NCBI RefSeq assembly: GCF_000295955.2
Contig: NZ_ALXE01000045.1
Span: forward strand, 62,001 to 126,000
Origin: Pantoea sp. A4
Lineage (GTDB): Bacteria > Pseudomonadota > Gammaproteobacteria > Enterobacterales > Enterobacteriaceae
DNA: 64,000 nucleotides
Direction: 5' to 3'
A model generated the notes under the pieces. That model had not been told where the DNA came from. It was given only the letters and a program-made list of their open reading frames with translations, and ran no database searches. This document shows, piece after piece, positions 38,629 through 49,869 of this stretch. Position 1 is the first letter of the stretch, and every line of letters begins with the position of its first letter. The translations under genes were made by a program, and so were the position numbers.

Positions 38629-40062
38629 TTAGCTGGAACAACTCACTTCCAGCGTTTTCCCCCACTCCGGAGGCCGCTGGCGCAAGTCGCTGGCGGTCTC
38701 CTGACTATAGGGGGTTTGTAGCGCCTGATGTAATCGCGCCAGCGCCGTGGTATCCCCAAGCTCCGCCCCTTCAATCGCCTGTTGCGCCAGATAATTGCGC
38801 AGCACCAGTGCGGGATTCGCCGCCTGCATCACCTGTTGTCTCTGCTCATCCGTCGCTTCATCCTGAAGCAAACGCACACGATAGCGTTGATACCAGGCAT
38901 CAAACGCTTCACGATCAATAAATTCATCGCGCAACGGTGAGCGGGTACTGTGCTGCTCGGTATCGCTCAGCAGTCGGAAGGTCAGGGTGTAATCACTGCG
39001 CTCTTGCGCCATCAAACCTAACAGTTCGGTCAAAATCGCGTTGTCATTGGCATCTGGCGTCAGTAAGCCCAGCTTCGCACGCATCTTTTCGCCCCAGACG
39101 CGCATAAGTTCAGGCTCATAGCTCGCCAGCGCCTGCTTTAGCTGTTCCGTGGTGAGCAGCCCTGACAAACTGTGTGCCAGCCGGTTCAGGTTCCACAGCC
39201 CCACAACAGGTTGATTATCAAAAGCATATCGCCCCTGATGATCGCTATGGTTGCAGATGAAATCGGGCTGATAATCATCCATGAAGCCAAACGGGCCATA
39301 GTCGAGGGTCAGCCCAAGAATAGACATGTTATCGGTGTTCATGACGCCATGTGCAAAGCCAACGCTTTGCCAACTGGCGATCAGCCGCGCAGTACGCAAC
39401 ACAATGTCGCTGAACCACAGCAGGTAGCGATCCTCTTCATCCTGCCACTGCGGCCAGTGGTGACGAATGGCGTAATCAGCCAACTGCTGGACTTTATCTT
39501 GTTGTTTAGCGTAGAAAAAGTGCTCAAAGTGGCCAAATCGCAAGTGACTCTCAGCGATACGCATCAGCATCGCACCGCGCTCGGTGGTTTCCCGGTACAC
39601 CGGTTCATCACTGATGGCGATCGCCAGCGCGCGGGTGGTGGGGATGCCCAAATGGTGTAACGCCTCGGAAGCCAGGAATTCACGCACACTGGAGCGGATC
39701 ACAGCGCGCCCATCCCCCATGCGAGAATATGGCGTTAAACCGGCACCTTTGAGGTGCCAGTCAACTTTACGCCCATCGGAAAGACGTTGTTCGCCCAACA
39801 ACAGGCCTCGGCCATCGCCTAATTGTCCGGCCCAGACACCAAACTGATGGCCACTGTAGACCTGTGCCAACGGGCGCATGCCTGGCAGTAGCTGTGCGCC
39901 ATGCCATACGCCCTGGCTGGCATCAAACAACGCGGGTGCCAGTTCGAGTTCTTCGGCTAATGGAACGTTGTGGTACAACAGACGCCCTCCCGCCAGAGGG
40001 GTGGGCATTACGGGAGAATAACAGTCTGCCAGTTCATCGAACCAGCTGGTAATAAAGGACAT
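38629..40062 (-). CDS. selO: Protein adenylyltransferase SelO (YdiU)
   Basis: The ATG at 40062 has AGGAGTGATT directly upstream and gives [15 protein letters not shown] (477 residues). The pseudokinase-fold signatures [36 protein letters not shown] and [16 protein letters not shown] are present. SelO AMPylates Ser, Thr and Tyr of target proteins. The C-terminus ends LEVSCSS, where eukaryotic homologues have selenocysteine at the cysteine position. E. coli hemP (ydiE), normally next to it, is missing. Confidence 0.95.
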   Translation of the reverse strand: MSFITSWFDELADCYSPVMPTPLAGGRLLYHNVPLAEELELAPALFDASQGVWHGAQLLPGMRPLAQVYSGHQFGVWAGQLGDGRGLLLGEQRLSDGRKVDWHLKGAGLTPYSRMGDGRAVIRSSVREFLASEALHHLGIPTTRALAIAISDEPVYRETTERGAMLMRIAESHLRFGHFEHFFYAKQQDKVQQLADYAIRHHWPQWQDEEDRYLLWFSDIVLRTARLIASWQSVGFAHGVMNTDNMSILGLTLDYGPFGFMDDYQPDFICNHSDHQGRYAFDNQPVVGLWNLNRLAHSLSGLLTTEQLKQALASYEPELMRVWGEKMRAKLGLLTPDANDNAILTELLGLMAQERSDYTLTFRLLSDTEQHSTRSPLRDEFIDREAFDAWYQRYRVRLLQDEATDEQRQQVMQAANPALVLRNYLAQQAIEGAELGDTTALARLHQALQTPYSQETASDLRQRPPEWGKTLEVSCSS

Positions 40063-40153
40063 AATCACTCCTGCATGTTGCGTGTGCACGACATGCTTTG
40101 GCTGCTTTGCTTACAGTTTACCCCTGATTCCATAAGCAAAACAGCCGTGGTGA

Positions 40154-40879
40154 TTAAACAGGCTGCGTGATCTCCGGAGCAGGATTCACCGGACACCAGG
40201 TGGGTATTTCATGAGCAGCAATTGCCGGGAAAACCCGCCCCTGAATTAACGATCCACTGATCCCACTCAGGTTTGCCAGCATCTCTTCGTTATCGATACC
40301 ACTAATAATTACCCCCTCGCTGTGGCTGCGGAAATTATCGACGATACTCTGAGTAAATGCCTGGAATGAACTTCGGCGCGCCAGAGCGTGAATAAACTTC
40401 TCATCCAGTCTCAGGCAGCTAAAAAGATTATCATAAACCGCATTAGCGGTGGTTTTCCCTGCACCAAAGCGCGAGAGCGACAGCCTGAATTGCTGTGCCA
40501 AAGACGCTAATAATGGATCATTTTTACCCAGGGACAACTGTGGAAACGACTCATCAATATCCAGCAAAAGAAAACTCAGCTGTTTTATTCGACGAACCAG
40601 TAATTCGCTGATCAACATCGACTGCACCATTGGGTAATCCAACGGTAGAATGATGTTAATATTGTGCGCCGTAAAACACCCGGCATTACTCTCAATCAGG
40701 CTAATTTGTCTTTGTAGCAGCCACATACGGTGCATCTCGTCCAGTTGAGATAAAAGCACCTCTGTACCTGCTCGTGTTAACTGGCTGTGCAGCACAAATG
40801 CAGCCAGCCCCCCAGCAGCGTTATAAACAGGATAAAACCAAAATTCCGACTGAATGTCGGCAGAAGATTCAATTTTCAT
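40154..40879 (-). CDS. ydiV: Degenerate EAL-domain protein, YdiV/RflP-like
   Basis: The start MKIESSADIQSEFWFYP (241 residues) is chosen over the eight-residue longer form because it matches the homologue. The fold is EAL-like, with FLLLDIDESFPQLSLGKND, FGAGKTTANAVYDNLFSCLRLDEKFI and GVIISGIDNEEMLANL aligning with YdiV. The EAL motif itself is replaced by a sequence around AAFVLHSQL and most metal ligands are absent, so it should not cleave cyclic-di-GMP. YdiV in E. coli and Salmonella binds FlhDC and blocks flagellar genes. Confidence 0.82.
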   Translation of the reverse strand: MKIESSADIQSEFWFYPVYNAAGGLAAFVLHSQLTRAGTEVLLSQLDEMHRMWLLQRQISLIESNAGCFTAHNINIILPLDYPMVQSMLISELLVRRIKQLSFLLLDIDESFPQLSLGKNDPLLASLAQQFRLSLSRFGAGKTTANAVYDNLFSCLRLDEKFIHALARRSSFQAFTQSIVDNFRSHSEGVIISGIDNEEMLANLSGISGSLIQGRVFPAIAAHEIPTWCPVNPAPEITQPV

Positions 40880-41127
40880 TTCTACAGCCAGTAATAGTGG
40901 CAACCCTTAGATCCTATCTCATAGAAAACGGACTCGCAACTGCGACAAACCCCAGAGAAGAGTAACATCTTGTCCGTTAAAGTTCGGTTAAACAACGTTT
41001 TTATTCCCTAAGCCAAATAGTCGCGTTTTTATTTGAGTTATTACTGCACTCCGTGCGAAGGCCTATTTTTCTCTCCTTCTGTCACGACATATGTAGACCG
41101 GCAGCGCATCCCTATTTCTTCTGGCTA

Positions 41128-41586
41128 TTATAATCTTCTTGCCTGCCAGAATACTTTTCGCCAGTAGCTATTATTCAAAGACGATCGCGTGACGCCAACA
41201 CGGGTAGAGGCATGAATGAAGGTGTTATCACGATCGTAGATCCCGACATGCAAACCATTTTCCCCCTCGCCGGTTTTAAAGAACACCAAATCCCCTGGCA
41301 CTAAATCCTCTTTACGCACACGGGTACCAAAATCGCTCTGTTCACGCGTGGAACGGGGTAGCTGCATCTCAAACCTGTCGCGGAAGGTCAGATAGACAAA
41401 CCCGGAACAGTCTACTCCTCGATGGCTCAAACCCCCGTAACGATATGGGGTGCCGTGCCAACGTCCAAGTTGCTGATTAAGTTGCACCGCCACGGCGCGG
41501 GAATCGGACAAACGACCAGAGGGGGAAGGCGCATGATGTGAACAGCCAACCAAAAATAACACCAGTAAAAGAATCCCTGTGCGCAT
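41128..41586 (-). CDS. nlpC: NlpC/P60-family lipoprotein NlpC
   Basis: This 152-residue protein has a lipoprotein signal (lipobox LVGC, Cys15) and one NlpC/P60 domain. The catalytic Cys60 is in GVDCSGFVY, with His113 in LHVGIYD and His125 in FIHAST. It is a probable peptidoglycan DL-endopeptidase at the outer or inner membrane. Its place next to btuD is as in E. coli. Confidence 0.95.
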   Translation of the reverse strand: MRTGILLLVLFLVGCSHHAPSPSGRLSDSRAVAVQLNQQLGRWHGTPYRYGGLSHRGVDCSGFVYLTFRDRFEMQLPRSTREQSDFGTRVRKEDLVPGDLVFFKTGEGENGLHVGIYDRDNTFIHASTRVGVTRSSLNNSYWRKVFWQARRL

Positions 41587-41663
41587 GGTTTTTATCCTTT
41601 TATCGGCGTTTACAGGTAACGGCAGATAATGTAGCGGGAAATAATCCCCTCAGGCAAGTTTTC

Positions 41664-42413
41664 TCAAACTGTGCTCAATAACCACGGCTGTTGCTCAAAT
41701 TCGACCAGCCGAAAAGCAAGGCCATATAACCGTGAAAGCCGCGCCGGTGTCATCACCTGTTGCGGGGTGCCCTGCGCAATAATTTTCCCCTCGCCCATCA
41801 GCCAGACTTCATCAGCATGATGCAGGCTGTGATTGAGGTCATGACCGCTGGTAATCACCGTGACACCCTGTTCACACAGCGCCTTGACCACAGTGTCCAT
41901 CATTTTTTGTTGCGCAATATCCAGCCCGGTGAGCGGCTCATCCATAATCAACAGCTTGCCTGCGGGATTACACACCGGATCGCACTGCAGTAATACCGCA
42001 GCCAGACGCACACGTTGCCACTCTCCGCCAGAGAGCTGAGTAATATTGCGAGACAGCTTGTCGTGCAGATGTAGCCGTTTTAATAGCGTTTCCAGCTGCG
42101 CGGATTGCGCCACGCCGGAAGATTGTTGGTGCAGCTGCAAATAGTGGTAAACCGGCATACTGCTCGGTGCCGGCTGCTGCTGTGGTAACCAGGCGCGCAC
42201 TTTTGCCAGCTCTGCCCCTGACCACTGTTTCAGCTGACGCCCTTCCAGCCAGATCTCCCCCTGCACCGGCTGAAGACCGGCCATTGCCGCTAGCAACGTG
42301 CTTTTCCCGGCACCGTTAGGCCCCAATAAATGCAGCAGGACACCGCGAGAAAGGGAGGCGGAGGTGGCAGAGAGACGCCCTGGCACCAGGGCATCTTGCA
42401 GGACTAACGGCAT
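41664..42413 (-). CDS. btuD: Vitamin B12 ABC transporter ATPase BtuD
   Basis: This 249-residue ABC ATPase has Walker A GPNGAGKSTLL (31-41), signature LSGGEWQRVRLA and Walker B LLIMDEPLTGLD. It energises cobalamin import through BtuC. It starts immediately after btuE (adjacent coordinates), so translation is probably coupled. Confidence 0.96.
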   Translation of the reverse strand: MPLVLQDALVPGRLSATSASLSRGVLLHLLGPNGAGKSTLLAAMAGLQPVQGEIWLEGRQLKQWSGAELAKVRAWLPQQQPAPSSMPVYHYLQLHQQSSGVAQSAQLETLLKRLHLHDKLSRNITQLSGGEWQRVRLAAVLLQCDPVCNPAGKLLIMDEPLTGLDIAQQKMMDTVVKALCEQGVTVITSGHDLNHSLHHADEVWLMGEGKIIAQGTPQQVMTPARLSRLYGLAFRLVEFEQQPWLLSTV

Positions 42414-42959
42414 TTATTTTGCCAGTTCGGCTTGAATGCTGTTGCGGATAACAGCATCGTCCGGGGTCATATCCGGTGAGAAGCGCTGAATCACCTCTCC
42501 CTGGCGATTAATCAGGAATTTTTCAAAATTCCACAGGATATCGCCAACCTGCTTTGGTCCCTGCCCTTTATCAATCCTGCGTTGCAGGAAACCACTCTCT
42601 GCCGGGGTCTGAGCCTCTGGCTGTGCAGCAATCAACTGTTGATACAACGGATGACGATGCTCACCATTAACATCGCCTTTCGCCAGCAGTGGGAAACTGA
42701 CACCATAGGTGGTGCTACAGAAGGTTTTAATCTCTTCGTTGCTGCCTGGTTCCTGCTCAAGGAACTGGTTGCACGGGAAACCTAAAACGCTAAAGCCGCT
42801 GGACTGCCACTCCTGCTGTAACTTCTCCAGTTGTTCATACTGTGGCGTGAGACCACATTTAGAGGCGACGTTAACCACCAACAGGACCTTGCCCTGCCAG
42901 TGGCCCAGTGTGGTGTGTTCGCCTTCAATGGTAGTCACTTCGGTTTGGTAGATGCTCAT
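42414..42959 (-). CDS. btuE: Glutathione/thioredoxin peroxidase BtuE
   Basis: This 181-residue protein of the glutathione peroxidase family has the peroxidatic Cys35 in NVASKCGLTPQYEQLEKL, the family FPCNQFLEQEPGS and the WNFEKFLI motif completing the catalytic set. It is the non-transport member of the btuCED operon and is dispensable for B12 uptake in E. coli. Confidence 0.97.
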   Translation of the reverse strand: MSIYQTEVTTIEGEHTTLGHWQGKVLLVVNVASKCGLTPQYEQLEKLQQEWQSSGFSVLGFPCNQFLEQEPGSNEEIKTFCSTTYGVSFPLLAKGDVNGEHRHPLYQQLIAAQPEAQTPAESGFLQRRIDKGQGPKQVGDILWNFEKFLINRQGEVIQRFSPDMTPDDAVIRNSIQAELAK

Positions 42960-42997
42960 GTCAGTTTCCCGTTGGGTTCATTCAGTGAGGATGCGCT

Positions 42998-43981
42998 TCA
43001 ACGCGCCGTTTTTAACAATAAAGCGATAAACAGCGGAGCACCGACGGTGGCGGTCACCACGCCGATGGGTAGCTCCGCAGAGGTTAATACCAGTCGTGCC
43101 AGAATGTCCGATGCCAGCAGGACGCAAGCGCCCGCCAGGGCACTCCCCGGCAGCAGATACCGATGGTCGTTCATGCCGCTCAGGCGCAACAGATGCGGGA
43201 TAACTAAGCCAACAAAGCCAATGGCACCCGCCAGGGCCACGCTGAGGCCTACCAGCCAGCCTATCGCCAGTACCAGTAGATTGCGCCAGCGTAGCAGCGA
43301 CAGCCCCAGTTGAAGCGCACTGGTTTCGCCCAAGGCCAGTAAATTGAGCGGCCGTGCCGTCGCTATCAGTGCGAGGGTAACCGGGAGTAATCCCGCCATT
43401 AACCCAGTGTAGCGCCAGTCAATGCCACTAAAGCTCCCCATCATCCAGTACATCAACTGACGCAAATCGAGACTGGTGCTGAAATAGACAGCCCAGGTCA
43501 TGGCCGCGCTGCAAATAATACCTAACGCAACACCGGTCAGTAATAAGCGGCTGGTCGACATCTGCTGATGAGCGAAACGCAACAAAATCAACGTCATGAC
43601 CAATGCCCCGGCAATCGCCGCCAGGCTCAGACTCCACAGCGCACCGCTGCCAAGCAGCACAGCCAGCACCAGCCCGATACCCGCGCCGTTGGAAATACCT
43701 AATAAGCCGGGTTCCGCCAGAGGGTTGGTAAAAAGCGCCTGCATAACCACACCGCTGACGGCTAATGCCGCACCGACCAGCACCACCGCCAGGCTACGTG
43801 GCAGACGGAGTTGCCAGACAAAGAGCCGGGCATCGGCAGAGAGCCAGTGCTCAGGGCCAATCCAGCTTTCACCTGCACATAAACTGATGGCAAACAGCAG
43901 CAATAGCAACAGCGTTAGCGCGAAGAGCCTGCGACGATGGCCTCGAGCGGCCTGATATGCAAATTGCTCCAGCAGAGCCAT
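42998..43981 (-). CDS. btuC: Vitamin B12 ABC transporter permease BtuC
   Basis: The ATG at 43981 (327 residues, [15 protein letters not shown]) fits the family length; the frame continues 22 residues upstream without homology. It is a FecCD-type permease with about 10 membrane helices; [36 protein letters not shown] and [17 protein letters not shown] are typical. It is first in btuC-btuE-btuD. The periplasmic binding gene btuF is not in the window. Confidence 0.96.
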   Translation of the reverse strand: MALLEQFAYQAARGHRRRLFALTLLLLLLFAISLCAGESWIGPEHWLSADARLFVWQLRLPRSLAVVLVGAALAVSGVVMQALFTNPLAEPGLLGISNGAGIGLVLAVLLGSGALWSLSLAAIAGALVMTLILLRFAHQQMSTSRLLLTGVALGIICSAAMTWAVYFSTSLDLRQLMYWMMGSFSGIDWRYTGLMAGLLPVTLALIATARPLNLLALGETSALQLGLSLLRWRNLLVLAIGWLVGLSVALAGAIGFVGLVIPHLLRLSGMNDHRYLLPGSALAGACVLLASDILARLVLTSAELPIGVVTATVGAPLFIALLLKTAR

Positions 43982-44078
43982 AGATAAGATCGGATGAGAA
44001 AACAGACGTTTGATTGTAGTGCGATTGGCTGAAAAAGGAAGGAGCAATCTGCGGTGCCAGGGGGCACCGCAGTAAACC

Positions 44079-44366
44079 TTAGTGGCGAGGTGGGGCTTTA
44101 TCTTCGTGGGGTTTTACTGGCGCATGCTTGCCCGGAGGCTGTGCCTGCCAGCCGTTGCCGTTCCAGTAACCGTGTGGGCCTTTCAGACCCACATTGCGGC
44201 CGTGGTGGTTTTTCCACCATGCTGGCTGACGCCACTGGTAACCATCCCAGTAGTTGCCGTGTTTATCACGTTCACCGGTCTGGAAGTGACCCGCAGGACC
44301 CGGATTTGCACTTGCCAGCAGCGGCATTCCTAACAGAATGCTTAAAAATAGGGCTGTCTTTTTCAT
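44079..44366 (-). CDS. Small secreted DUF2502-like protein
   Basis: The ATG at 44366 follows GAGGTTAAAG and gives a 95-residue protein with a signal peptide ([20 protein letters not shown]). The mature part is rich in Trp, His, Pro and Gly, with [17 protein letters not shown] resembling the DRDHYGNYWDGGHWR core of E. coli YpeC (DUF2502). The function is unknown; a periplasmic location is likely. It sits between btuC and ihfA, where E. coli has no gene. Confidence 0.82.
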   Translation of the reverse strand: MKKTALFLSILLGMPLLASANPGPAGHFQTGERDKHGNYWDGYQWRQPAWWKNHHGRNVGLKGPHGYWNGNGWQAQPPGKHAPVKPHEDKAPPRH

Positions 44367-44525
44367 CAGCTTTAACCTCTTGTTTTGTGTTGCAATGGTT
44401 ATAGCAAACACCGTTCTTCGTCACTATCAGAGGTTGACGATTTGCGGGCTATTTTCCTGAGCCTTACGGAAAACTGACACTGTGGAGAGATCGTGAAAGG
44501 CCGGAATACAATAAATTTTAGACAT

Positions 44526-44550
44526 AAAAAAAGGCCGCATAAGCGGCCTT
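44526..44550 (-). terminator. ihfA terminator
   Basis: AAGGCCGC and GCGGCCTT form an eight-bp stem with a four-base loop. On the minus strand it is followed by seven Ts, about 15 bases after ihfA. Confidence 0.92.
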
Positions 44551-44564
44551 CTATTCAACTGAAA

Positions 44565-44867
44565 TCAGTCAGTTTCTTTCGGTGTTGCATTTTCGACACG
44601 GCTTTTCAGTTTCTGCCCAGGTCGGAATGTCACCACGCGACGCGCAGTGATCGGGATATCTTCCCCAGTTTTCGGGTTTCTTCCCGGCCGCTGATTCTTG
44701 TCACGCAGGTCAAAATTACCAAACCCGGACAATTTTACCTGTTCGCCGTTCTCAAGCGCGCGACGAACTTCTTCAAAAAACAGCTCAACCAGCTCTTTCG
44801 CATCGCGTTTACTCAACCCGAGCTTTTCAAACAGGTATTCAGACATTTCAGCTTTTGTAAGCGCCAT
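44565..44867 (-). CDS. ihfA: Integration host factor alpha subunit
   Basis: This 100-residue DNA-bending protein has the histone-like fold. The beta-arm [20 protein letters not shown] contains the intercalating proline (as part of the DNA-contacting tip). It acts as a heterodimer with IhfB. It lies four bases after pheT, so it shares that operon, as in E. coli. Confidence 0.98.
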
Positions 44868-44871
44868 AGGT

Positions 44872-47259
44872 TCAATCCCTCAAGGTTGCCTGGAATCGCT
44901 CTTTTAATGCCGCAACGCATCTGGCAACGGTCGCAGCAATCTCCTCTTCTTCGAGTGTCCGACTGGTATCCTGCAAAGTCAGGCTAATCGCGAGGCTCTT
45001 TTCACCCTCGTTCACGCCCTTACCACGGTACACGTCAAACAAGTTTACGCCAACTACCTGATTTGCGCCAACTTTCTTACACTCCGCGATAATATCTGCT
45101 GCGGGGACGTTTTCAGCTACGACCACAGCGATATCACGACGGTTTGCCGGGAAGCGAGAAATCTCTTGCGCAGCAGGCAGGACGCGGTCTGCAACCTTAT
45201 TCCACAGCAGTTCAAAGACTAAGGTGCGACCATTAAGATCCAGCTTGCGTTCCAGGTCTGGGTGAATGACCCCGATAAATCCGATTTTTTCGCCGTGCAA
45301 ATAAATTGCCGCGCTTTGTCCTGGATGTAGCGCTGGATTTGCTTCCGCACGGAAAGTAATCGCTTCTAATTTACCCGTCAGATCGAGGATCGACTCTAAA
45401 TCGCCTTTCAAATCATAGAAGTCTACGGCCTGGCGCGCCATGTCCCAGTGTTCTTCAGTACGATGGCCACTCAGGACACCCGCCAGCATAAGATCCTGTT
45501 GAATGCCTAAATCCGCTTTAGGTTCCGGCACAAAGCGTAAACCGCTCTCAAACAGACGCACGCGGCCCTGTTGACGGTTTTGGTTATAAACCACTGCGCC
45601 CAGCAAACCGGTCCACAGCGACAGACGCATGGCTGACATATCGCTTGAAATAGGGCTTGGCAGAATCAGAGCTTCTTCACCAGGGTGCAGCAACTGCTGT
45701 ACTTTTGGATCAACAAAGCTGTAGGTAATCGCTTCCTGATAGTCTTTATCCACCAGCAGCGTTTTGATACGTTTCAGTGACAGCGCAGCCTCACGGTGTT
45801 CGGTCATGATCAGGCTCGCCTTGACCGGCACATCTGGAATGTTGTTGTAGCCATAAATACGCGCCACTTCTTCCACCAGATCTTCTTCGATAGCCATATC
45901 GAAACGCCAGCCTGGCGCTACCGCCTGCCACTCACCCGCACCCACGGTCACTTCACAGCCGAGACGGGTCAGAATATCCGTGACCTGCTCATCAGCGATT
46001 ACATGGCCAATCAGGCGGTCCAGCTTCTCACGACGCAGAGTGATGGTGGCACGCGCTGGCAGTTCTTTAGCATCGGTCTGATCGATAACCGGACCCGCCT
46101 GACCACCGCAGATTTCCAGCAGCAGTTGGGTTGCACGTTCAATGGCTTTGTATTGCAGCGACGGGTCCACACCACGCTCATAACGGTGTGAAGCATCGGT
46201 ATGCAGGCCATGACGACGAGCACGGCCAGTAATCGCCAGTGGCGCGAAGAATGCGCTCTCCAGCAGGACGTTTTGTGTCTCTTCGTTGACGCCTGAGTGC
46301 TCACCGCCAAAGATACCGGCCATAGCTAACGCTTTTTGCTCATCGGCAATCACCAGGGTGTCCTGGTTGAGTTTTGCTTCTGTGCCATCTAACAGCGTCA
46401 GCGCTTCGCCCTCTTCCGCCAGACGTACCACAATGCCACCTTCAATGCGGTCAAGGTCAAAGGCGTGCATCGGCTGGCCCAGCTCCAGCAACACATAGTT
46501 GGTGATATCTACCACCGGGTCGATAGAGCGGATACCGCAACGACGCAGTTTTTCACGCATCCACAGTGGCGTGGCGGCTTTAACGTTGATGCCCTTAACC
46601 ACACGGCCAAGGTAGCGCGGACAGGCTGCGCTTGCTTCAACACGAATCGGCAAAGTATCCGTCAGTGTTGCGGGTACCGCTTCGATAGCCGGTTCAGTCA
46701 ATGGCAGGCCATTCAGTACGGCTACGTCACGTGCAATGCCCGCAATACCGAGGCAGTCGGCGCGGTTTGGCGTGACGCTGATTTCGATGGTGTTATCGTC
46801 TAAACGCAGGTAGCTGCGAATATCGGTGCCAATCGGTGCGTCTGCTGGCAGCTCGATGATGCCATCATGGTCATCAGAAATACCCAGCTCAGAGAAGGAG
46901 CACAGCATCCCTTCAGAAGGCTCGCCACGCAGTTTGGCGGCTTTGATTTTGAAGTCACCCGGCAGTACAGCACCCACAGTTGCTACAGCCACTTTCAGGC
47001 CCTGGCGACAGTTTGGTGCACCACACACGATGTCCAGCAGACGCTCGCCACCGACGTTGATTTTGGTTACGCGCAGTTTATCCGCGTTTGGATGTTGGCC
47101 GCACTCAACCACTTCACCCACCACAACACCGTGAAAAGCACCCGCGACCGGGTCGAGGCCATCTACTTCCAGGCCTGCCATCGTAATTTGTTCAGACAGC
47201 GCTTCGCTGTCCAGGGCTGGATTTACCCATTCGCGTAACCAGAGTTCACTGAATTTCAT
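44872..47259 (-). CDS. pheT: Phenylalanyl-tRNA synthetase beta subunit
   Basis: This 795-residue subunit contains an N-terminal tRNA-binding OB domain (about 39-150), the B3/B4 editing domain, the B5 domain and a C-terminal anticodon-binding FDX-ACB domain ([14 protein letters not shown] ... [12 protein letters not shown]). It works as alpha2beta2 with PheS. It follows pheS by 14 bases. Confidence 0.98.
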
Positions 47260-47273
47260 TGGATAATCGGCCC

Positions 47274-48269
<996 letters not shown>

Positions 48270-48330
48270 TTACAGTCGGTCTGGTCAGTTCTTGTTGGGA
48301 CTTAACGTCCAATGTGCTGTCGCCGGAAAC

Positions 48331-48356
48331 AAAAAAGCCTCCACGAGGGAGGCTTT
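48331..48356 (-). terminator. pheST attenuator terminator
   Basis: On the minus strand, GCCTCC-CTCGT-GGAGGC is followed by TTTTTT. It lies between pheM and pheS and is the terminator form of the attenuator. Confidence 0.9.
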
Positions 48357-48363
48357 TAGCGCG

Positions 48364-48434
48364 ATTTTCCGTTTCTTTTCTTTGCGCAAAAGCCCCCGAA
48401 GTCAGGTGCTAAAGTAAAAAAAGAAACGGAAAAT
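48364..48434 (-). promoter_or_regulatory. pheM leader long-range pairing (attenuator arm)
   Basis: A 16-base arm at 48364-48379 is perfectly complementary to 48419-48434, which lies within the pheM coding region. Ribosome stalling on the phenylalanine codons would disrupt this pairing and alter formation of the downstream terminator, as established for E. coli pheST. Confidence 0.8.
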
Positions 48435-48446
48435 AGCAGCATACAT
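48402..48446 (-). CDS. pheM: pheST leader peptide PheM
   Basis: The 14-codon frame MYAAIFRFFFYFST is too short for ordinary gene finding. It has five phenylalanines, three consecutive, and differs from E. coli PheM only at residue 2 (Asn to Tyr). AAGG lies about 10 bases upstream. Its role is to sense charged tRNA-Phe by ribosome stalling, so the peptide itself probably has no function. Confidence 0.93.
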   Translation of the reverse strand: MYAAIFRFFFYFST

Positions 48447-48534
48447 GCTTGCATTACCTTGTGATGGTGAACAGTGTGCACTATTGAAATGCGCCACGGG
48501 TAAAATGTCAATCTTTACGCGAAGTTACAGCAAT

Positions 48535-48560
48535 AAAAAAGGGAGCAAGCTCCCTTTTTT
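48535..48560 (-). terminator. rplT terminator, bidirectional form
   Basis: GGGAGC-AA-GCTCCC is flanked by six As and six Ts, just after the rplT stop on the minus strand. Confidence 0.9.
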
Positions 48561-48567
48561 ACCTGAC

Positions 48568-48939
<372 letters not shown>

Positions 48940-49020
48940 TCAGATTCTGTGATGCCTTTACGCTTTGTTACGGCAATGCCAGTACGCAAAGTTTTAGGGC
49001 AGATTTATAAAAAAGTTAAC

Positions 49021-49302
<282 letters not shown>

Positions 49303-49317
49303 TTACTTGTAGGCCTG

Positions 49318-49866
49318 TTACTTCTTCTTAGGTGCGAGCACCATGATCATCTGACGGCCTTCAATCTTCGAAGGGAAGGACTCGACGATCGCCAGATCTT
49401 GATCTTCACACAGGTCTTTACGGACGCGGTTAAGCACTTCCATACCGATCTGCTGGTGCGCCATCTCACGACCGCGGAAACGCAGCGTGATCTTAGCTTT
49501 ATCGCCCTCTTCCAGAAAGCGTACCAGGCTGCGGAGTTTTACCTGGTAGTCGCCATCGTCGGTTCCAGGACGGAATTTAATTTCCTTAACCTGAATAACT
49601 TTCTGCTTCTTCTTCTGTTCCTTAGAAGATTTGCTTTTTTCGTAGAGGAACTTGCCGTAGTCCATGATGCGGCAAACCGGCGGTTCGGCGTTCGGGCTGA
49701 TTTCAACTAAATCTACGCCCGCCTCTTCAGCTTTTTCCAAAGCTTCACGTAGACTGACAATACCAATTTGCTCGCCATCAATGCCACTCAAGCGCACTTC
49801 AGTTGCACGAATTTCAGCGTTGATGCGATTAGGACGCGTCGGTTGTACTCGTTTTCCGCCTTTAAT
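49318..49866 (-). CDS. infC: Translation initiation factor IF-3, AUU start
   Basis: The true start is an ATT codon (complement of 49864-49866) directly after GGAGGAATAAAGT, giving [20 protein letters not shown], which aligns with E. coli IF-3; the first conventional start codon in the frame (GTG, 49797) would lose 23 conserved residues. The product is 182 residues with N-domain, linker ([20 protein letters not shown]) and C-domain. The rare AUU start is how IF-3 represses its own translation. It follows the thrS stop by three bases. Confidence 0.96.
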   Translation of the reverse strand: MKGGKRVQPTRPNRINAEIRATEVRLSGIDGEQIGIVSLREALEKAEEAGVDLVEISPNAEPPVCRIMDYGKFLYEKSKSSKEQKKKQKVIQVKEIKFRPGTDDGDYQVKLRSLVRFLEEGDKAKITLRFRGREMAHQQIGMEVLNRVRKDLCEDQDLAIVESFPSKIEGRQMIMVLAPKKK

Positions 49867-49869
49867 ACT

